The position numbers and the translations under genes are program-made. 64,000 nt of DNA. Source: DASYKT01 sp963718105 (lineage in GTDB: Bacteria; Acidobacteriota; Blastocatellia; Pyrinomonadales; Pyrinomonadaceae). Positions 16,868 through 25,022 of the stretch are shown here, one piece after another (the first letter of the stretch is position 1; each line of letters starts with the position of its first letter). The notes beneath the pieces are model-generated. The model made no database searches and was not told the DNA's origin. It saw only the letters and a list, made by a program, of their open reading frames with translations. Location: positions 3,100,001 through 3,164,000 of the forward strand of contig OY970352.1 in NCBI GenBank assembly GCA_963718105.1, read 5' to 3'.

Positions 16868-16941
16868 AGCGTGCACTGCCGATACAGGATTTATCGTTAT
16901 CAATTTCTGCGACTTGAAATATACCCCGTGCACGCTATAAT
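16868..16941 (+). promoter_or_regulatory. Strong sigma-70 promoter with flanking 9-bp inverted repeat
   Basis: TTGAAA at 16914-16919 and TATAAT at 16936-16941 with a 16-bp spacer precede the ATG at 16979. A perfect inverted repeat, AGCGTGCAC at 16868-16876 and GTGCACGCT at 16928-16936, straddles the promoter; its right arm lies in the spacer, so a bound protein would block transcription. Confidence 0.6.
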
Positions 16942-16978
16942 CTTGATTCACTGATACACCAAACGTCCTTCAGAACAT

Positions 16979-17767
16979 ATGTCGCCGGAAGAATCCAACA
17001 TCAGAAAATTCTCGGTCGTACCGAAAGCGGGAGCGAAAGCCGGGAAAGTTTCCGATCCCTGCCCGATCTGTTTCGGCTCAGGGCTGGAGATCGTTCCGGG
17101 CGAGGGAGCACGGCTTTGCAAATGCCGCATCGCGCTATCAAAGGAAAATTCCTTAAGCAGGCTGAATATCCCCAAGCGCTATGCCGAGTGCCATTTTCAT
17201 AACTACGAAGCCACGCATTCATCTCAAAAGAAAGCTTATGAGTTGGCGTCGCAGCTTTCGTTAAAGTATCCCGCGGTCGATCGCGGCTTATTGCTGATGG
17301 GCCCGGTCGGTGTCGGAAAAACACATCTCGCCATTTCTATTTTAAAAGCTTTGTCGGAAAAAGGTTTTTCCTGTTACTTCTGCGAATTTGGCGTGCTGCT
17401 TAAAGAAATTCAGGATTCTTATAACCCCATCTCGCAAAAATCGGAATTGCAGTTGCTGGCCCCCGTATTCGAATCCGATATCCTGGTTTTGGATGAGTTG
17501 GGCGCTTCCAAACCGACGGACTGGGTCCGCGACACGCTCGCTCACATAGTCAATACCAGGTACAACGATAAAAAACTCACTGTCTTTACTACCAATTATC
17601 TGGATAAACGCCAGGGGAATGACGACACTTTGGATGAAAGGATCGGTGTCAGAATGCGTTCCCGCCTCTATGAAATGTGCCGCACCATAACCATCGTCGG
17701 CGACGATTACCGTAAAAATTTCGATAAAACCGCCGCCATAAAAAAGAAAAGCGCGGGCGAAGAATAA
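16979..17767 (+). CDS. DnaC/IstB-type AAA+ ATPase with N-terminal zinc finger (helicase-loader-like)
   Basis: A 262-residue protein. The N-terminal PCPICFGSGLEIVPGEGARLCKC is a CxxC...CxC zinc finger as in DnaC/DnaI-type loaders. The ATPase core has GPVGVGKTHLA (Walker A, about residue 107), ILVLDELGA (Walker B), the sensor TTNYLD, and an Arg-finger region RMRSRLYEMC. Such proteins load the replicative helicase or, in transposons, assist the transposase. No transposase or integrase is nearby, so a chromosomal loader is more likely. The gene stands alone behind a strong promoter. Confidence 0.8.
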   Translation: MSPEESNIRKFSVVPKAGAKAGKVSDPCPICFGSGLEIVPGEGARLCKCRIALSKENSLSRLNIPKRYAECHFHNYEATHSSQKKAYELASQLSLKYPAVDRGLLLMGPVGVGKTHLAISILKALSEKGFSCYFCEFGVLLKEIQDSYNPISQKSELQLLAPVFESDILVLDELGASKPTDWVRDTLAHIVNTRYNDKKLTVFTTNYLDKRQGNDDTLDERIGVRMRSRLYEMCRTITIVGDDYRKNFDKTAAIKKKSAGEE

Positions 17768-18252
17768 GCTCGAAACTATCAACTATTCACTATCAACTAT
17801 TAACTGTTTTTCCTAAGGCTGTGGTGTTCGCATCATTCGCAAATAGATAAAAGATGATAGATGATAACTGAAAGATTCGATCTATTCTCTATTATCTATC
17901 AGTTATCATCTATTCCGAACGACATTTCTTCTCAGCCCACAACTTTAGGCAACACCGCATTTTTCAGCTTTGCCTCTAAACTCTCTTTTACCTATCTAAT
18001 GAGCTGTTCTGACAACTCCTAAGCGCGGGCGCAAGCGGCCCTTCCGGACTGCAAATTTATTCAGATATATATTTTACTTTAGGGCGAACCCCCTTCAGGT
18101 CAGGAAGGGATGCCCACGCCTGCTCTTAAAAAAGTTATTGACCGGATTTTATCTAAACTAAGATAACTAAGGATTTACTCCTCATAAAACGCTGCCAGTC
18201 AAAAAATTTACTAAATTCTCTAAAAAATACTTCCATTGTCCGCTGAAATTGT
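17768..18252. repeat. Intergenic region with two unrelated hairpin elements
   Basis: At about 17846-17917 there is an inverted repeat of the GATAGATGATAACTGA / TCAGTTATCATCTATTC family; a relative is at 35657-35724. At 18025-18123 a 99-nt fold is possible: GCGGGCG pairs with CGCCTGC (one G-T), then a symmetric 7x7 internal loop, then CCCTTCC pairs with GGAAGGG around an AT-rich loop. It could be a worn palindromic repeat or a small RNA. The remainder is AT-rich with no gene. Confidence 0.6.
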
Positions 18253-18282
18253 TATAATATCAGTGCCAAACATTGATTGGCA
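18253..18282 (+). promoter_or_regulatory. -10 box followed by an operator-like palindrome
   Basis: TATAAT at 18253-18258 is followed by TGCCAA (18264-18269), seven bases and TTGGCA (18277-18282), a perfect interrupted palindrome at the expected transcription start. No good -35 box is visible at 17 bp, as might be expected for an activated or regulated promoter. The downstream gene is the degenerate kinase. Confidence 0.45.
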
Positions 18283-18315
18283 TTGTTAAACAATCTTTTA
18301 CCTCTACAAAACAAT

Positions 18316-20121
18316 ATGCCGTCAACAAACGAAATCTTACAAGGTCGCTATCGCATTGTCTCTCCGATGGGACAAAACGGCACCGGTCCCGTTTATAAAG
18401 CGTTCGATGAAACTCTCAAAGCCGATGTTATCCTCAGAGAGATCCCGATAAAGCTGAGTAAAGTGACCACGCCTGCGCAAATGGAATCCATGAAATCAGC
18501 CTTCACCAATGAAGCTGAGGTCTTGGGCGGTATTACGCATGAGCTGTTTATCCGTATCCGCGATTATTTTTCGGAGATCGACCGTCATTACCTGGTGATG
18601 GAAGCCGTCGAGGGCAATTACCTGAGCCGGTCTCTGGAAGAAAGAGGCGGTGCATTTTCAGTATCTGAAGTTGCCGGTTGGGCCGACCATATACTGGACG
18701 GGCTGAACTACCTTCATACCCAGATGCCGCCGCTCGTGCATGGCGATATCAAGCCGCAAAATATCAAACTCTCCGGCGATGGCAGCGTTAAACTGCTCGC
18801 GCTGGGAGTCGCGCGCAACCCGCAAAAAGAATCCAGCATAACCGAGCAGGCCTTTGACGCGACCGCCCTGCATTACCTTCCGCTCGAACAGATCTGGGGA
18901 AACCTGGACCTGGCTTCGCAAAAGGTCATCTCAAATAGTTATGACGAGGCCGCGGAAGAGCTTTTGATGCAGCCCCCCTGTGCACGCAGCGATATTTATG
19001 CCTTCGGCGCGACGCTCTATCACCTGTTGACCGGACAGCGTCCGATCGACGCGCTGGAACGCTCGATCGACCTGCTCGAGGGCAAAGCCGATCCGCTGCC
19101 GACGCCGACCAAATTAAACGCTAATGTCCCGCCGGAAATTTCCTACGTTTTGATGAAAGCGCTGGAGATCAAACGCGAGAAGAGATTTGAATCGGTCCTG
19201 TTGATGCGCCAGGTTTTAAAGACCGCCTTTCTCCGTGCCAAAGAGCGCGAAGCGCAGGACGTAAAGAAACAGCAGGTTATCACGCCGCCTGAGATCAGGC
19301 TGCCGGAACCGAAACAAATAAAAGCCGACGGGCTGCTTTCCATGCAAAAGGAGCAAGAGGTTGAGGCCGATCCGCAAAAGCAATTGGAGATGATCAAGGC
19401 CCGCTTGCAGGAAGCCGAAAACAAACGGCTGCTGGCGGAACAGCGCGCCGATGACGCGGAAAGACGCCTTCACGAAAAAGAGATCTCGATCTCTAAAGCC
19501 CCGGAAGACGCGTTGGTCCTGGACATCCCGGATGCCCCTGTGAATGCTACTGCGCTCAAGGCAGTGCCTAATGACCTCGCGCCGGTACTTGAAATGCCTG
19601 AGAGCCCCGCGCCGGTGTCTCGTGCTCCCGTATCTCGTCCACCCGTATCTCGGCCGTCGGTCGCCGCCCGGCCGGCTTCCGGCGATTTTGAATTTTCTCT
19701 CGGCCAGCAGACTGCTGAGAAAAGATCGCGTCTTCCGATGCTGGCGGCCGCCGCCGTATTGGTGGTTGCCGGCGGTGCCGGCCTGGGTATTTGGAGCTTT
19801 ATGTCATCCGGAGCGGCGAAGTCCGAACAGGGCATTCCCACCCCGGTCATGTCGCTGAGCGAAACGGCCAAGCCCGAGCCGCCCAAGTCCGAACCGCCCA
19901 AGTCCGAACCGGGCGCTGAAAACGCAACTGCTACAACACCGGAAACAGTTTCGCAGCCCGGAACCGTTGACGCGGGACAGGAAACCGCGCCTTCCTCAGC
20001 CAGCCAGCAGGGGATCAGGCCGCGCAGCACCCCGCTACCTGCGAAGCCGGCGATAGCGGCCAAAACGCCTGCTAAACAGAAGAAAGCTTTAACCGTCGAC
20101 GATCTGATAAATGATAATTAA
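18316..20121 (+). CDS. Transmembrane Ser/Thr pseudokinase
   Basis: An ATG at 18316 (MPSTNEILQGRYRIV) is preferred to the TTG at 18277, which lies in the operator palindrome. The roughly 601-residue protein has a Hanks-kinase fold but altered key residues: the Gly loop reads GQNGTG, the VAIK lysine is Arg (VILREI), HRD is HGD, and DFG is ALG (KLLALGVAR). About 20 extra residues sit between the activation segment and the ARSDIYAFG helix. A coiled coil follows the kinase fold (QKQLEMIKARLQEAENKRLL), then Pro/Ser-rich linkers, one membrane helix (LAAAAVLVVAGGAGLGIW) and an EPPKSEPPKSE tail. It is 34 bp upstream of the TPR-TonB gene, mirroring the active kinase-TPR pair at 2.2 kb. Confidence 0.85.
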   Translation: MPSTNEILQGRYRIVSPMGQNGTGPVYKAFDETLKADVILREIPIKLSKVTTPAQMESMKSAFTNEAEVLGGITHELFIRIRDYFSEIDRHYLVMEAVEGNYLSRSLEERGGAFSVSEVAGWADHILDGLNYLHTQMPPLVHGDIKPQNIKLSGDGSVKLLALGVARNPQKESSITEQAFDATALHYLPLEQIWGNLDLASQKVISNSYDEAAEELLMQPPCARSDIYAFGATLYHLLTGQRPIDALERSIDLLEGKADPLPTPTKLNANVPPEISYVLMKALEIKREKRFESVLLMRQVLKTAFLRAKEREAQDVKKQQVITPPEIRLPEPKQIKADGLLSMQKEQEVEADPQKQLEMIKARLQEAENKRLLAEQRADDAERRLHEKEISISKAPEDALVLDIPDAPVNATALKAVPNDLAPVLEMPESPAPVSRAPVSRPPVSRPSVAARPASGDFEFSLGQQTAEKRSRLPMLAAAAVLVVAGGAGLGIWSFMSSGAAKSEQGIPTPVMSLSETAKPEPPKSEPPKSEPGAENATATTPETVSQPGTVDAGQETAPSSASQQGIRPRSTPLPAKPAIAAKTPAKQKKALTVDDLINDN

Positions 20122-20155
20122 CTAACCTCAATAAAAACTTTCAAGGATCACTGCT

Positions 20156-21322
20156 ATGGAATTCTTTGCCCCGTCTCAAAAAAGATCTAACGGCCGCGGT
20201 TGCCGTATGTTGTTTTCATTCGTTTTGCTGACGCTTATGTTTGCGATGCTTTTTAGCAGCGTGGCGGCACAGCAGCCGGCCCAGCTTAGCCTCGCCGATA
20301 TTTTGATCGCGCTGCGTTCAAAGAAAGTCACGCTGCCGGAACGCAATAAGCTGATCGGCGATGCGGTCAAGACCCGTGGAATAACCTTTGCGCTTACCCC
20401 GGAGATCGAAAAAGAACTCCAGACCACCGGGGCCGACACGATCCTCATCGATGCCATCCGGACAAAGATCCCCGGTGAAAAAATAGCGCAAAACACACCT
20501 CTGAGATCGCTGGCCAACCCGGGGATAACGCCGGTGTCGGCGCCCGCTCCGCCGGATTTTAGTTTTTATCAAAAACGCGGTGACGGCTCTCTCGCCAAAG
20601 GCGATTCCGATTCCGCCGTGGCGGATTACAGCAAAGCGATTGAACTAAGATCGATGGAGCCTTCGAGCTACCTCAATCGCGGAGTGGCCTATCTCAATAA
20701 AAAGAGTTACGACCTGGCCATCCTCGATTTCAGCAAAGTGATCGAACTCGACCCGGCCCGATCGGTGGCATATTTGAACCGGGGAAATGTTTTTGAGAAA
20801 AAGGGCGAGACCCAGAAAGCCCTGACGGATTTTCAAAAAGCCGCCGACCTCGATCCGAATAACGAGGCAGCCAAGGCCGGCGTGCAGCGCATGCAAAGCG
20901 AGCTGGCGAAATTAAACGCCCCTCCGGTCCAGGCCCCGCCCCAGACCAGCGTCCCTAATACGGCCGCCAATACAGCCCCAAATACAGCCGCCGAAACAAA
21001 ACCCAAAGATCCTGTTGTCGAAGCGCCCAAACCGATACAGTTTTTAAATATCGGGGCGGCGATGAAAAACCAGGCGGTGAAATTGATCATGCCCGTCTAT
21101 AGCGTACTGGACAAACAAAGAAATCTGCAGGGAGTAGTTACCGTTGAGATAACCCTTGATGAAAAAGGCGAGGTTATCGAAGCCAAGGGAACGACGGGCC
21201 CGAAAACCTTACGCTCCGCGGCCGAAGATGCCGCCCGCCGGACAAAATTTAAGCCCACCCTTTCCGAAGGCAGGCCGATAAAATCCAGCGGATTTATCAA
21301 TTACAATTTTGTCGTCCAATAA
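20156..21322 (+). CDS. Periplasmic TPR protein with C-terminal TonB domain
   Basis: A 388-residue protein. An N-terminal hydrophobic segment (MLFSFVLLTLMFAMLFSSVAA) is a signal peptide or anchor. About three TPRs follow (DFSFYQKRGDGSLAKGD, PSSYLNRGVAYLNKKSYDLA, SVAYLNRGNVFEKKGETQKA), then a Pro/Ala/Asn linker, then a TonB-type C-terminal domain (LQGVVTVEITLDEKGEVIEA ... AARRTKFKPT). The TonB fold contacts outer-membrane receptors or cell-wall material. AAGGA precedes the ATG. Close spacing to the pseudokinase suggests an operon, perhaps an envelope-spanning scaffold. Confidence 0.85.
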   Translation: MEFFAPSQKRSNGRGCRMLFSFVLLTLMFAMLFSSVAAQQPAQLSLADILIALRSKKVTLPERNKLIGDAVKTRGITFALTPEIEKELQTTGADTILIDAIRTKIPGEKIAQNTPLRSLANPGITPVSAPAPPDFSFYQKRGDGSLAKGDSDSAVADYSKAIELRSMEPSSYLNRGVAYLNKKSYDLAILDFSKVIELDPARSVAYLNRGNVFEKKGETQKALTDFQKAADLDPNNEAAKAGVQRMQSELAKLNAPPVQAPPQTSVPNTAANTAPNTAAETKPKDPVVEAPKPIQFLNIGAAMKNQAVKLIMPVYSVLDKQRNLQGVVTVEITLDEKGEVIEAKGTTGPKTLRSAAEDAARRTKFKPTLSEGRPIKSSGFINYNFVVQ

Positions 21323-21351
21323 AGCGTTGATCCGGAAGCGCCATTCTTAAA

Positions 21352-21411
21352 CACCCCTCCTTACCAAGGAGGGGTGGCGCTGCTTCAGCGACGGGGTGGT
21401 TCTCTCTTTTT
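21352..21411. repeat. CCCCTCCTTACCAAGGAGGGG repeat, copy 1
   Basis: CCCCTCCTT/AAGGAGGGG hairpin followed by GGCGCTGCTTCAGCGAC and GGGGTGGTTCTCTCTT. The same order of elements occurs twice at 26442-26535 and in worn form at about 54917-54980. Confidence 0.8.
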
Positions 21412-21431
21412 AGGCGAATCGCCGCTGCAGG

Positions 21432-21692
21432 TTAAAACTTCCCGGTTTTGACATATCTTTTTAAGTCATCCGCGAAGCGGTCCTTTACCTGTTTTCGGGA
21501 GGGCCGCTCGCGTAATTTCTTTCTTAGGTTCGATCTGCTGTTGTCTTTATTCCGGCAGGTGGTCGGGTACCAGACGGGCTGGCCGCAGCCGGAGACCATC
21601 TTGAGCTCAAAGACAAAAGTATAGCCGCTCACTTCTTCGGTCCACTCTTCCACGACTTCCACGGTGGGCAGGACAATACGTTTTTTCTTCAT
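21432..21692 (-). CDS. Small basic hypothetical protein
   Basis: An 86-residue, lysine/arginine-rich protein. The N-terminal half alternates strands (RIVLPTVEVVEEWTEE, YTFVFELKMVSG) and has two cysteines (GCGQPVWYPTTC). The C-terminal half is a basic helix (RKKLRERPSRKQVKDRF). No family is recognised. It lies convergent to the TPR-TonB gene and 39 bp after the deoC stop on the same strand, so it may be cut from the deoC messenger or have its own promoter. Confidence 0.5.
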   Translation of the reverse strand: MKKKRIVLPTVEVVEEWTEEVSGYTFVFELKMVSGCGQPVWYPTTCRNKDNSRSNLRKKLRERPSRKQVKDRFADDLKRYVKTGKF

Positions 21693-21731
21693 AATGTTTA
21701 GAGTGGCTGGAGAGATATCAGTTTTTGGTTC

Positions 21732-22589
21732 TTAATAACTGCCGGCAACGATAGTTGATTTAACGCCTTCGGCTTCCTGCGCGATCTTGACGCCGACCGA
21801 AGCGCCGATGCGCGTTGCGCCCGCTTCAAACATCGCGCGGGCGTCGTCGATTCCCTTTACGCCGCCGCTGGCTTTTACGCCCAGCGCAGACCCCACAGTC
21901 CGCCGCATCAAAGCGATATCGTCGACCGTAGCTCCGCCGGTTGAAAATCCGGTCGAGGTTTTTACAAAATCCGCTCCGGCATTTTTTGCCGCCAGGCAGG
22001 CGCGCACTTTTTCTTCATCCGTCAGCAGCGCGGTTTCGATGATCACCTTGCACAGCACGTGATTTTCATGCGCGGCATCCACCACGGCGCGGATATCGTC
22101 TTCGACCGTGCAGTCGTCGCCCGATTTGAGCGCGCCGACATTGATCACCATGTCCACTTCACGCGCGCCGTTAAAGATCGCGCGCCGCGCCTCGTAAGCT
22201 TTCACATCCGCCAGGGTCGCGCCCAGCGGGAAACCTATCACCGTGCAAACCGGCACGCCGCTTCCCTGCAAAAACTCGCTCGCGCGTTTTACCCAAGTCG
22301 GGTTGACGCACACCGAAGCAAATCCGAACTGCGCCGCCTCGTCGCACAATTTTTTGATATCGCGTTCCGCCGCGTCCGCTTTTAATAAGGTGTGGTCGAT
22401 CAGGCTCGCCCAGTCGTGCGCAGTGGCGGTCGAGCCGAGCACGATCCCGATGCGTTCCGCTCCGGCATCGACAATGCGCTGCACATCGGCATGGCAAAAC
22501 GTCGGGCAGTAATCGTCGCCGCCCAGACGCGCCAGCACCATGTCCGTTATCTGCTCGACCAGTTGATTGTAATTACCGTTCTGACTCAT
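21732..22589 (-). CDS. deoC: Deoxyribose-phosphate aldolase with N-terminal extension
   Basis: It cleaves 2-deoxyribose 5-phosphate to glyceraldehyde 3-phosphate and acetaldehyde. The catalytic part begins at about residue 62 (WASLIDHTLLKADA) and holds CVNPTWVKRA, DMVINVGALKSG, KVIIETALL, the Schiff-base region FVKTSTGFSTGGAT, and LGVKASGGV. The first 60 residues are extra relative to the usual 220-residue enzyme: a short amphipathic helix (YNQLVEQITDMVLARLG), then a small CPTFCHADVQRIVDAGAERI domain. Such helices target enzymes into bacterial microcompartments. RpiB, 1.4 kb away, is extended in a comparable way. No shell genes are in the window. Confidence 0.92.
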   Translation of the reverse strand: MSQNGNYNQLVEQITDMVLARLGGDDYCPTFCHADVQRIVDAGAERIGIVLGSTATAHDWASLIDHTLLKADAAERDIKKLCDEAAQFGFASVCVNPTWVKRASEFLQGSGVPVCTVIGFPLGATLADVKAYEARRAIFNGAREVDMVINVGALKSGDDCTVEDDIRAVVDAAHENHVLCKVIIETALLTDEEKVRACLAAKNAGADFVKTSTGFSTGGATVDDIALMRRTVGSALGVKASGGVKGIDDARAMFEAGATRIGASVGVKIAQEAEGVKSTIVAGSY

Positions 22590-23188
22590 AGAAAAGTTGC
22601 CTATTGATATTAAACCTTAAAACGGGAAATTTGCAAAAATTAGGCGGACACAGATATTTTTAAGCAGCTTCATCCATCAATATAGCTCGAAGCGCAAAGT
22701 AACGGGGTCAGAACCGGGAACGTAGTGACCGGGTTCTTATCCGGCGGGCCAGATTCTGTTAGTTTTTTCGCTGCGCTCATTTACCCGGTCACTACCGTTC
22801 CCGGTTCTGACTTCATATCCCGGTCTTTTATTTTCATTCATAGGCCTTCTCACGTGAAAATTAAAGCTCTCTTTTTCCAGGCGTGTTTCCGCGCGCTTAG
22901 CTAACTTCCGGAGAAAACGCCTCGTCACGAAATATAACCGGTCGTATCATCTTGGTTAAAAGGTTGCCCGGCAGCCACTCATTTTATCTACATTATGTTG
23001 CTGATATTAAATCCTTTGTCGCTAAAGTTTGCAAAATTTTACTTGCCGTCGATGCAACCTTATCCCCCGTTTTACGTATCTATTCAACGAAGCCGCTAGT
23101 TTGAATTTCTTTTAAGAGGTTTTACGCGCTGATTTACAAACACCGAAAACTGCAGTTTTCATAATTCATAAAATAAGAGAGGTATCAT
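22590..23188. other. 600-bp intergenic region with 110-bp hairpin repeat copy 2
   Basis: The hairpin repeat at 22706-22811 belongs to the GGTCAGAACCGGG family; its left arm has lost one G (GGGAACGTAG against GGGAACGGTAG elsewhere). The rest (22812-23188) is AT-rich and has no supported gene. A purine-rich AGAGAGG lies just before the ATG at 23189. Confidence 0.7.
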
Positions 23189-23911
23189 ATGTTTAAAAGA
23201 GCTTCTTTAGTGCTCTTGATGGGCTTGGTGTGTTTATTTTTAAGAAGTGGCGTGGTTCTCGGGCAAACATTTGCTGCGGATAAAAAAGCCGCGCCAAACG
23301 AGTATTCCAAAGATCTGTTCGGTAAAAAAGACGACGGGTCTTCCGGCGTCCGCCGTAAATTCGAGGCTGGAATTTTCTTTACTTCCCTCTCCCGCAGCGG
23401 CGACGGCGATCGGGTCGGGCTCGGCGGGCGTTTTACTTACGACTTCGCCACCTTTGGAAGCGGTAAATATATCGCGGCGTGGGATTCGGAAGTTAGCTTT
23501 CTGCCCGGCGACCGGTTCGTTTTCACGCCGCGCTCGAACGGCCGCGTGGTCCAGGGATTTTCCGGCCTGAAGATCGGACGCAAATGGGAAAAATTCGGCA
23601 TCTTTGCCAAAGCGCGTCCCGGTTTTGTCCAATACACCCGCGGCAGACAAGGAGTAACAGGAACCAACGCGAACCCTTTCTTCACCTCGGAACGCGAAAC
23701 CAACGCGGCCTTTGACGCCGGCGGCATCGTTGAATTTTATCCCACCAAACGGATCACCGCGCGGTTTGATGCCGGTGACACGATAGTGAGATTCGGCAGC
23801 CGGGGAAGCGCATTTTACGATTTCTTTAACGGCACGATCATCCCGGTACTTTTACCGTCGTCAGTGAAACATAACTTTAGTTTCAGCGCCGGAGTTGGTT
23901 TCCGGTTCTAA
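23189..23911 (+). CDS. Outer-membrane beta-barrel protein
   Basis: A 240-residue protein with a signal peptide (SLVLLMGLVCLFLRSGVVLG, cleaved near GQT). The mature part alternates short strands of aromatic and polar residues with Gly/Asp turns (FEAGIFFTSLSRSGDGDRVG, GLGGRFTYDF, ITARFDAGDTIVRFG) and ends in a strand with terminal Phe (NFSFSAGVGFRF), the usual C-terminal signature for outer-membrane insertion. An eight-stranded barrel is plausible. The function is unknown. It stands between deoC and rpiB but on the opposite strand. Confidence 0.75.
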   Translation: MFKRASLVLLMGLVCLFLRSGVVLGQTFAADKKAAPNEYSKDLFGKKDDGSSGVRRKFEAGIFFTSLSRSGDGDRVGLGGRFTYDFATFGSGKYIAAWDSEVSFLPGDRFVFTPRSNGRVVQGFSGLKIGRKWEKFGIFAKARPGFVQYTRGRQGVTGTNANPFFTSERETNAAFDAGGIVEFYPTKRITARFDAGDTIVRFGSRGSAFYDFFNGTIIPVLLPSSVKHNFSFSAGVGFRF

Positions 23912-24009
23912 TGGAGCGCGGGCATCCTGCCCGCAAAGATCGCTAGAGCGTCTAAATCTACAGGGGCGCGGGTATCCCGGCGCTTGCGGGCAGGATGCCC
24001 GCGCTCCAT
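23911..24009. repeat. REP-like inverted pair (GCGGGCATC subtype)
   Basis: GGAGCGCGGGCATCCTGCCCGC at the left and its exact inverse at the right. The inner part has an additional GGGGCGCGGGTATCCC word, possibly a third worn copy. It lies between convergent genes. Confidence 0.85.
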
Positions 24010-24011
24010 AG

Positions 24012-24791
24012 CTATCTTTTATATTGATGTTCGATATTATCTATCTTGGCGACGCGTTTTTTGTGGCGGTCTTCGGTGAGTTCGGTCCCTAAAAAAGCAG
24101 TGATTATCTCTTTAACTTCGGCGAGGTTATTTTGCCCGCTGCCCAGGCTGAGCACGTTGGCGCCGTTGTGTTCGCGGGAATTTTTTGCCAGCGCCACCGT
24201 GTAGCACGCCGCCGCGCGAACGCCGGGGACTTTATTTGCGGTCATGGCGCTGCCGATGCCCGCGCCGTCGATAATGATCCCGACGTCAGCTACCTTGTCA
24301 GCCACAGCCTTTGCCACGGCGTGCGCGTAGTCCGGATAATCGACCGCATCCGTGGAATTCGTGCCGAAGTCGCGCACCTGCACGCCCAACCCGGCGAGAA
24401 AATCTTTCAGGTCTTCTTTCATCTGAAACCCGCCGTGATCGGCGCCGATCGCCACCGAGCGCGCCTTTGACGAAAAGCGTTTCGATTCTTTTTTGACCAG
24501 CACGATGCCTTTTTCGCGGACCAGGTCGCTGGCCAGTGGTGTGAATCTCACTCCATCCGCCACGCGCAAACGCATTCCGGCCTCAAGGCCGCGCAGTTCA
24601 TCCTCGGTTATCAGATTTTTCGCCGATTCATCGCGGTCGTAATCCGCCGCTGCCTGATCTTTTAGCGAGTTGACCTTCACATGCTGCGGGAAATTCGGCG
24701 CCGGCTCGTCTTCACCTTCCACAGGCGTATTTGCCAGCACTTCCTTGACCAGGGCGCGCACGCGGTCGCGTTGAGACTGTTCTTCTGCCAT
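24012..24791 (-). CDS. rpiB: Ribose-5-phosphate isomerase B with N-terminal extension
   Basis: It interconverts ribose 5-phosphate and ribulose 5-phosphate. The catalytic RpiB/LacAB domain occupies about residues 110-259: VAIGADHGGFQMKEDL, VRDFGTNSTDAVDYPDYAH, GAGIGSAMTANKVPGVRAA and ALAKNSREHNGANVLSLG, with the catalytic position as Gly-Ala-Gly rather than a Cys-containing loop. About 110 extra residues precede it: a helix (QRDRVRALVKEVLANTP) and a segment ITEDELRGLEAGMRLRVADG followed by TPLASDLVREKGI. The latter resembles segments in microcompartment-associated enzymes (EutT/EutQ-like). Together with extended DeoC this recalls the sugar-phosphate-utilizing microcompartment type. The localisation is inference. 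Confidence 0.9.
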   Translation of the reverse strand: MAEEQSQRDRVRALVKEVLANTPVEGEDEPAPNFPQHVKVNSLKDQAAADYDRDESAKNLITEDELRGLEAGMRLRVADGVRFTPLASDLVREKGIVLVKKESKRFSSKARSVAIGADHGGFQMKEDLKDFLAGLGVQVRDFGTNSTDAVDYPDYAHAVAKAVADKVADVGIIIDGAGIGSAMTANKVPGVRAAACYTVALAKNSREHNGANVLSLGSGQNNLAEVKEIITAFLGTELTEDRHKKRVAKIDNIEHQYKR

Positions 24792-24840
24792 AAAAAATTT
24801 ACAGGGATGAAGGGGATAAAAGGGATAAAATCTTCTTAGT

Positions 24841-24905
24841 TGTCGCTTGTTTCGTGTGTTTTCGTGGTTCCAGTTCTTCTAATTTTAATCTACGAAACGA
24901 CACTA
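24841..24905. repeat. Worn copy of the TTCGTGTAATTTCGTGG inverted repeat
   Basis: TTTCGTGTGTTTTCGTGGTTCC, then CTACGAAACGACACTA, recognisable as decayed arms of the family at 13755 and 37007. It lies upstream of both rpiB and hpt. Confidence 0.55.
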
Positions 24906-25022
24906 CCAATTCAAAATTTTCTCAAATCCCTTCCATCCCCTTTATCCCTGTTTGAATTTCTTATAATATGTTCAGAAATCTTTCAACGCAAATTTTAGTA
25001 AATTCTTTTAAGGAAACGCGAT

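Noticed and set aside
18025..18123. Signal recognition particle RNA, suggested by GCGAACC and CAGGTCAGGAAGG words
   Set aside because: The GGAA would lie in the 3' arm rather than at the tip of the long hairpin, the conserved AGCA is missing, and the flanks do not pair around it.
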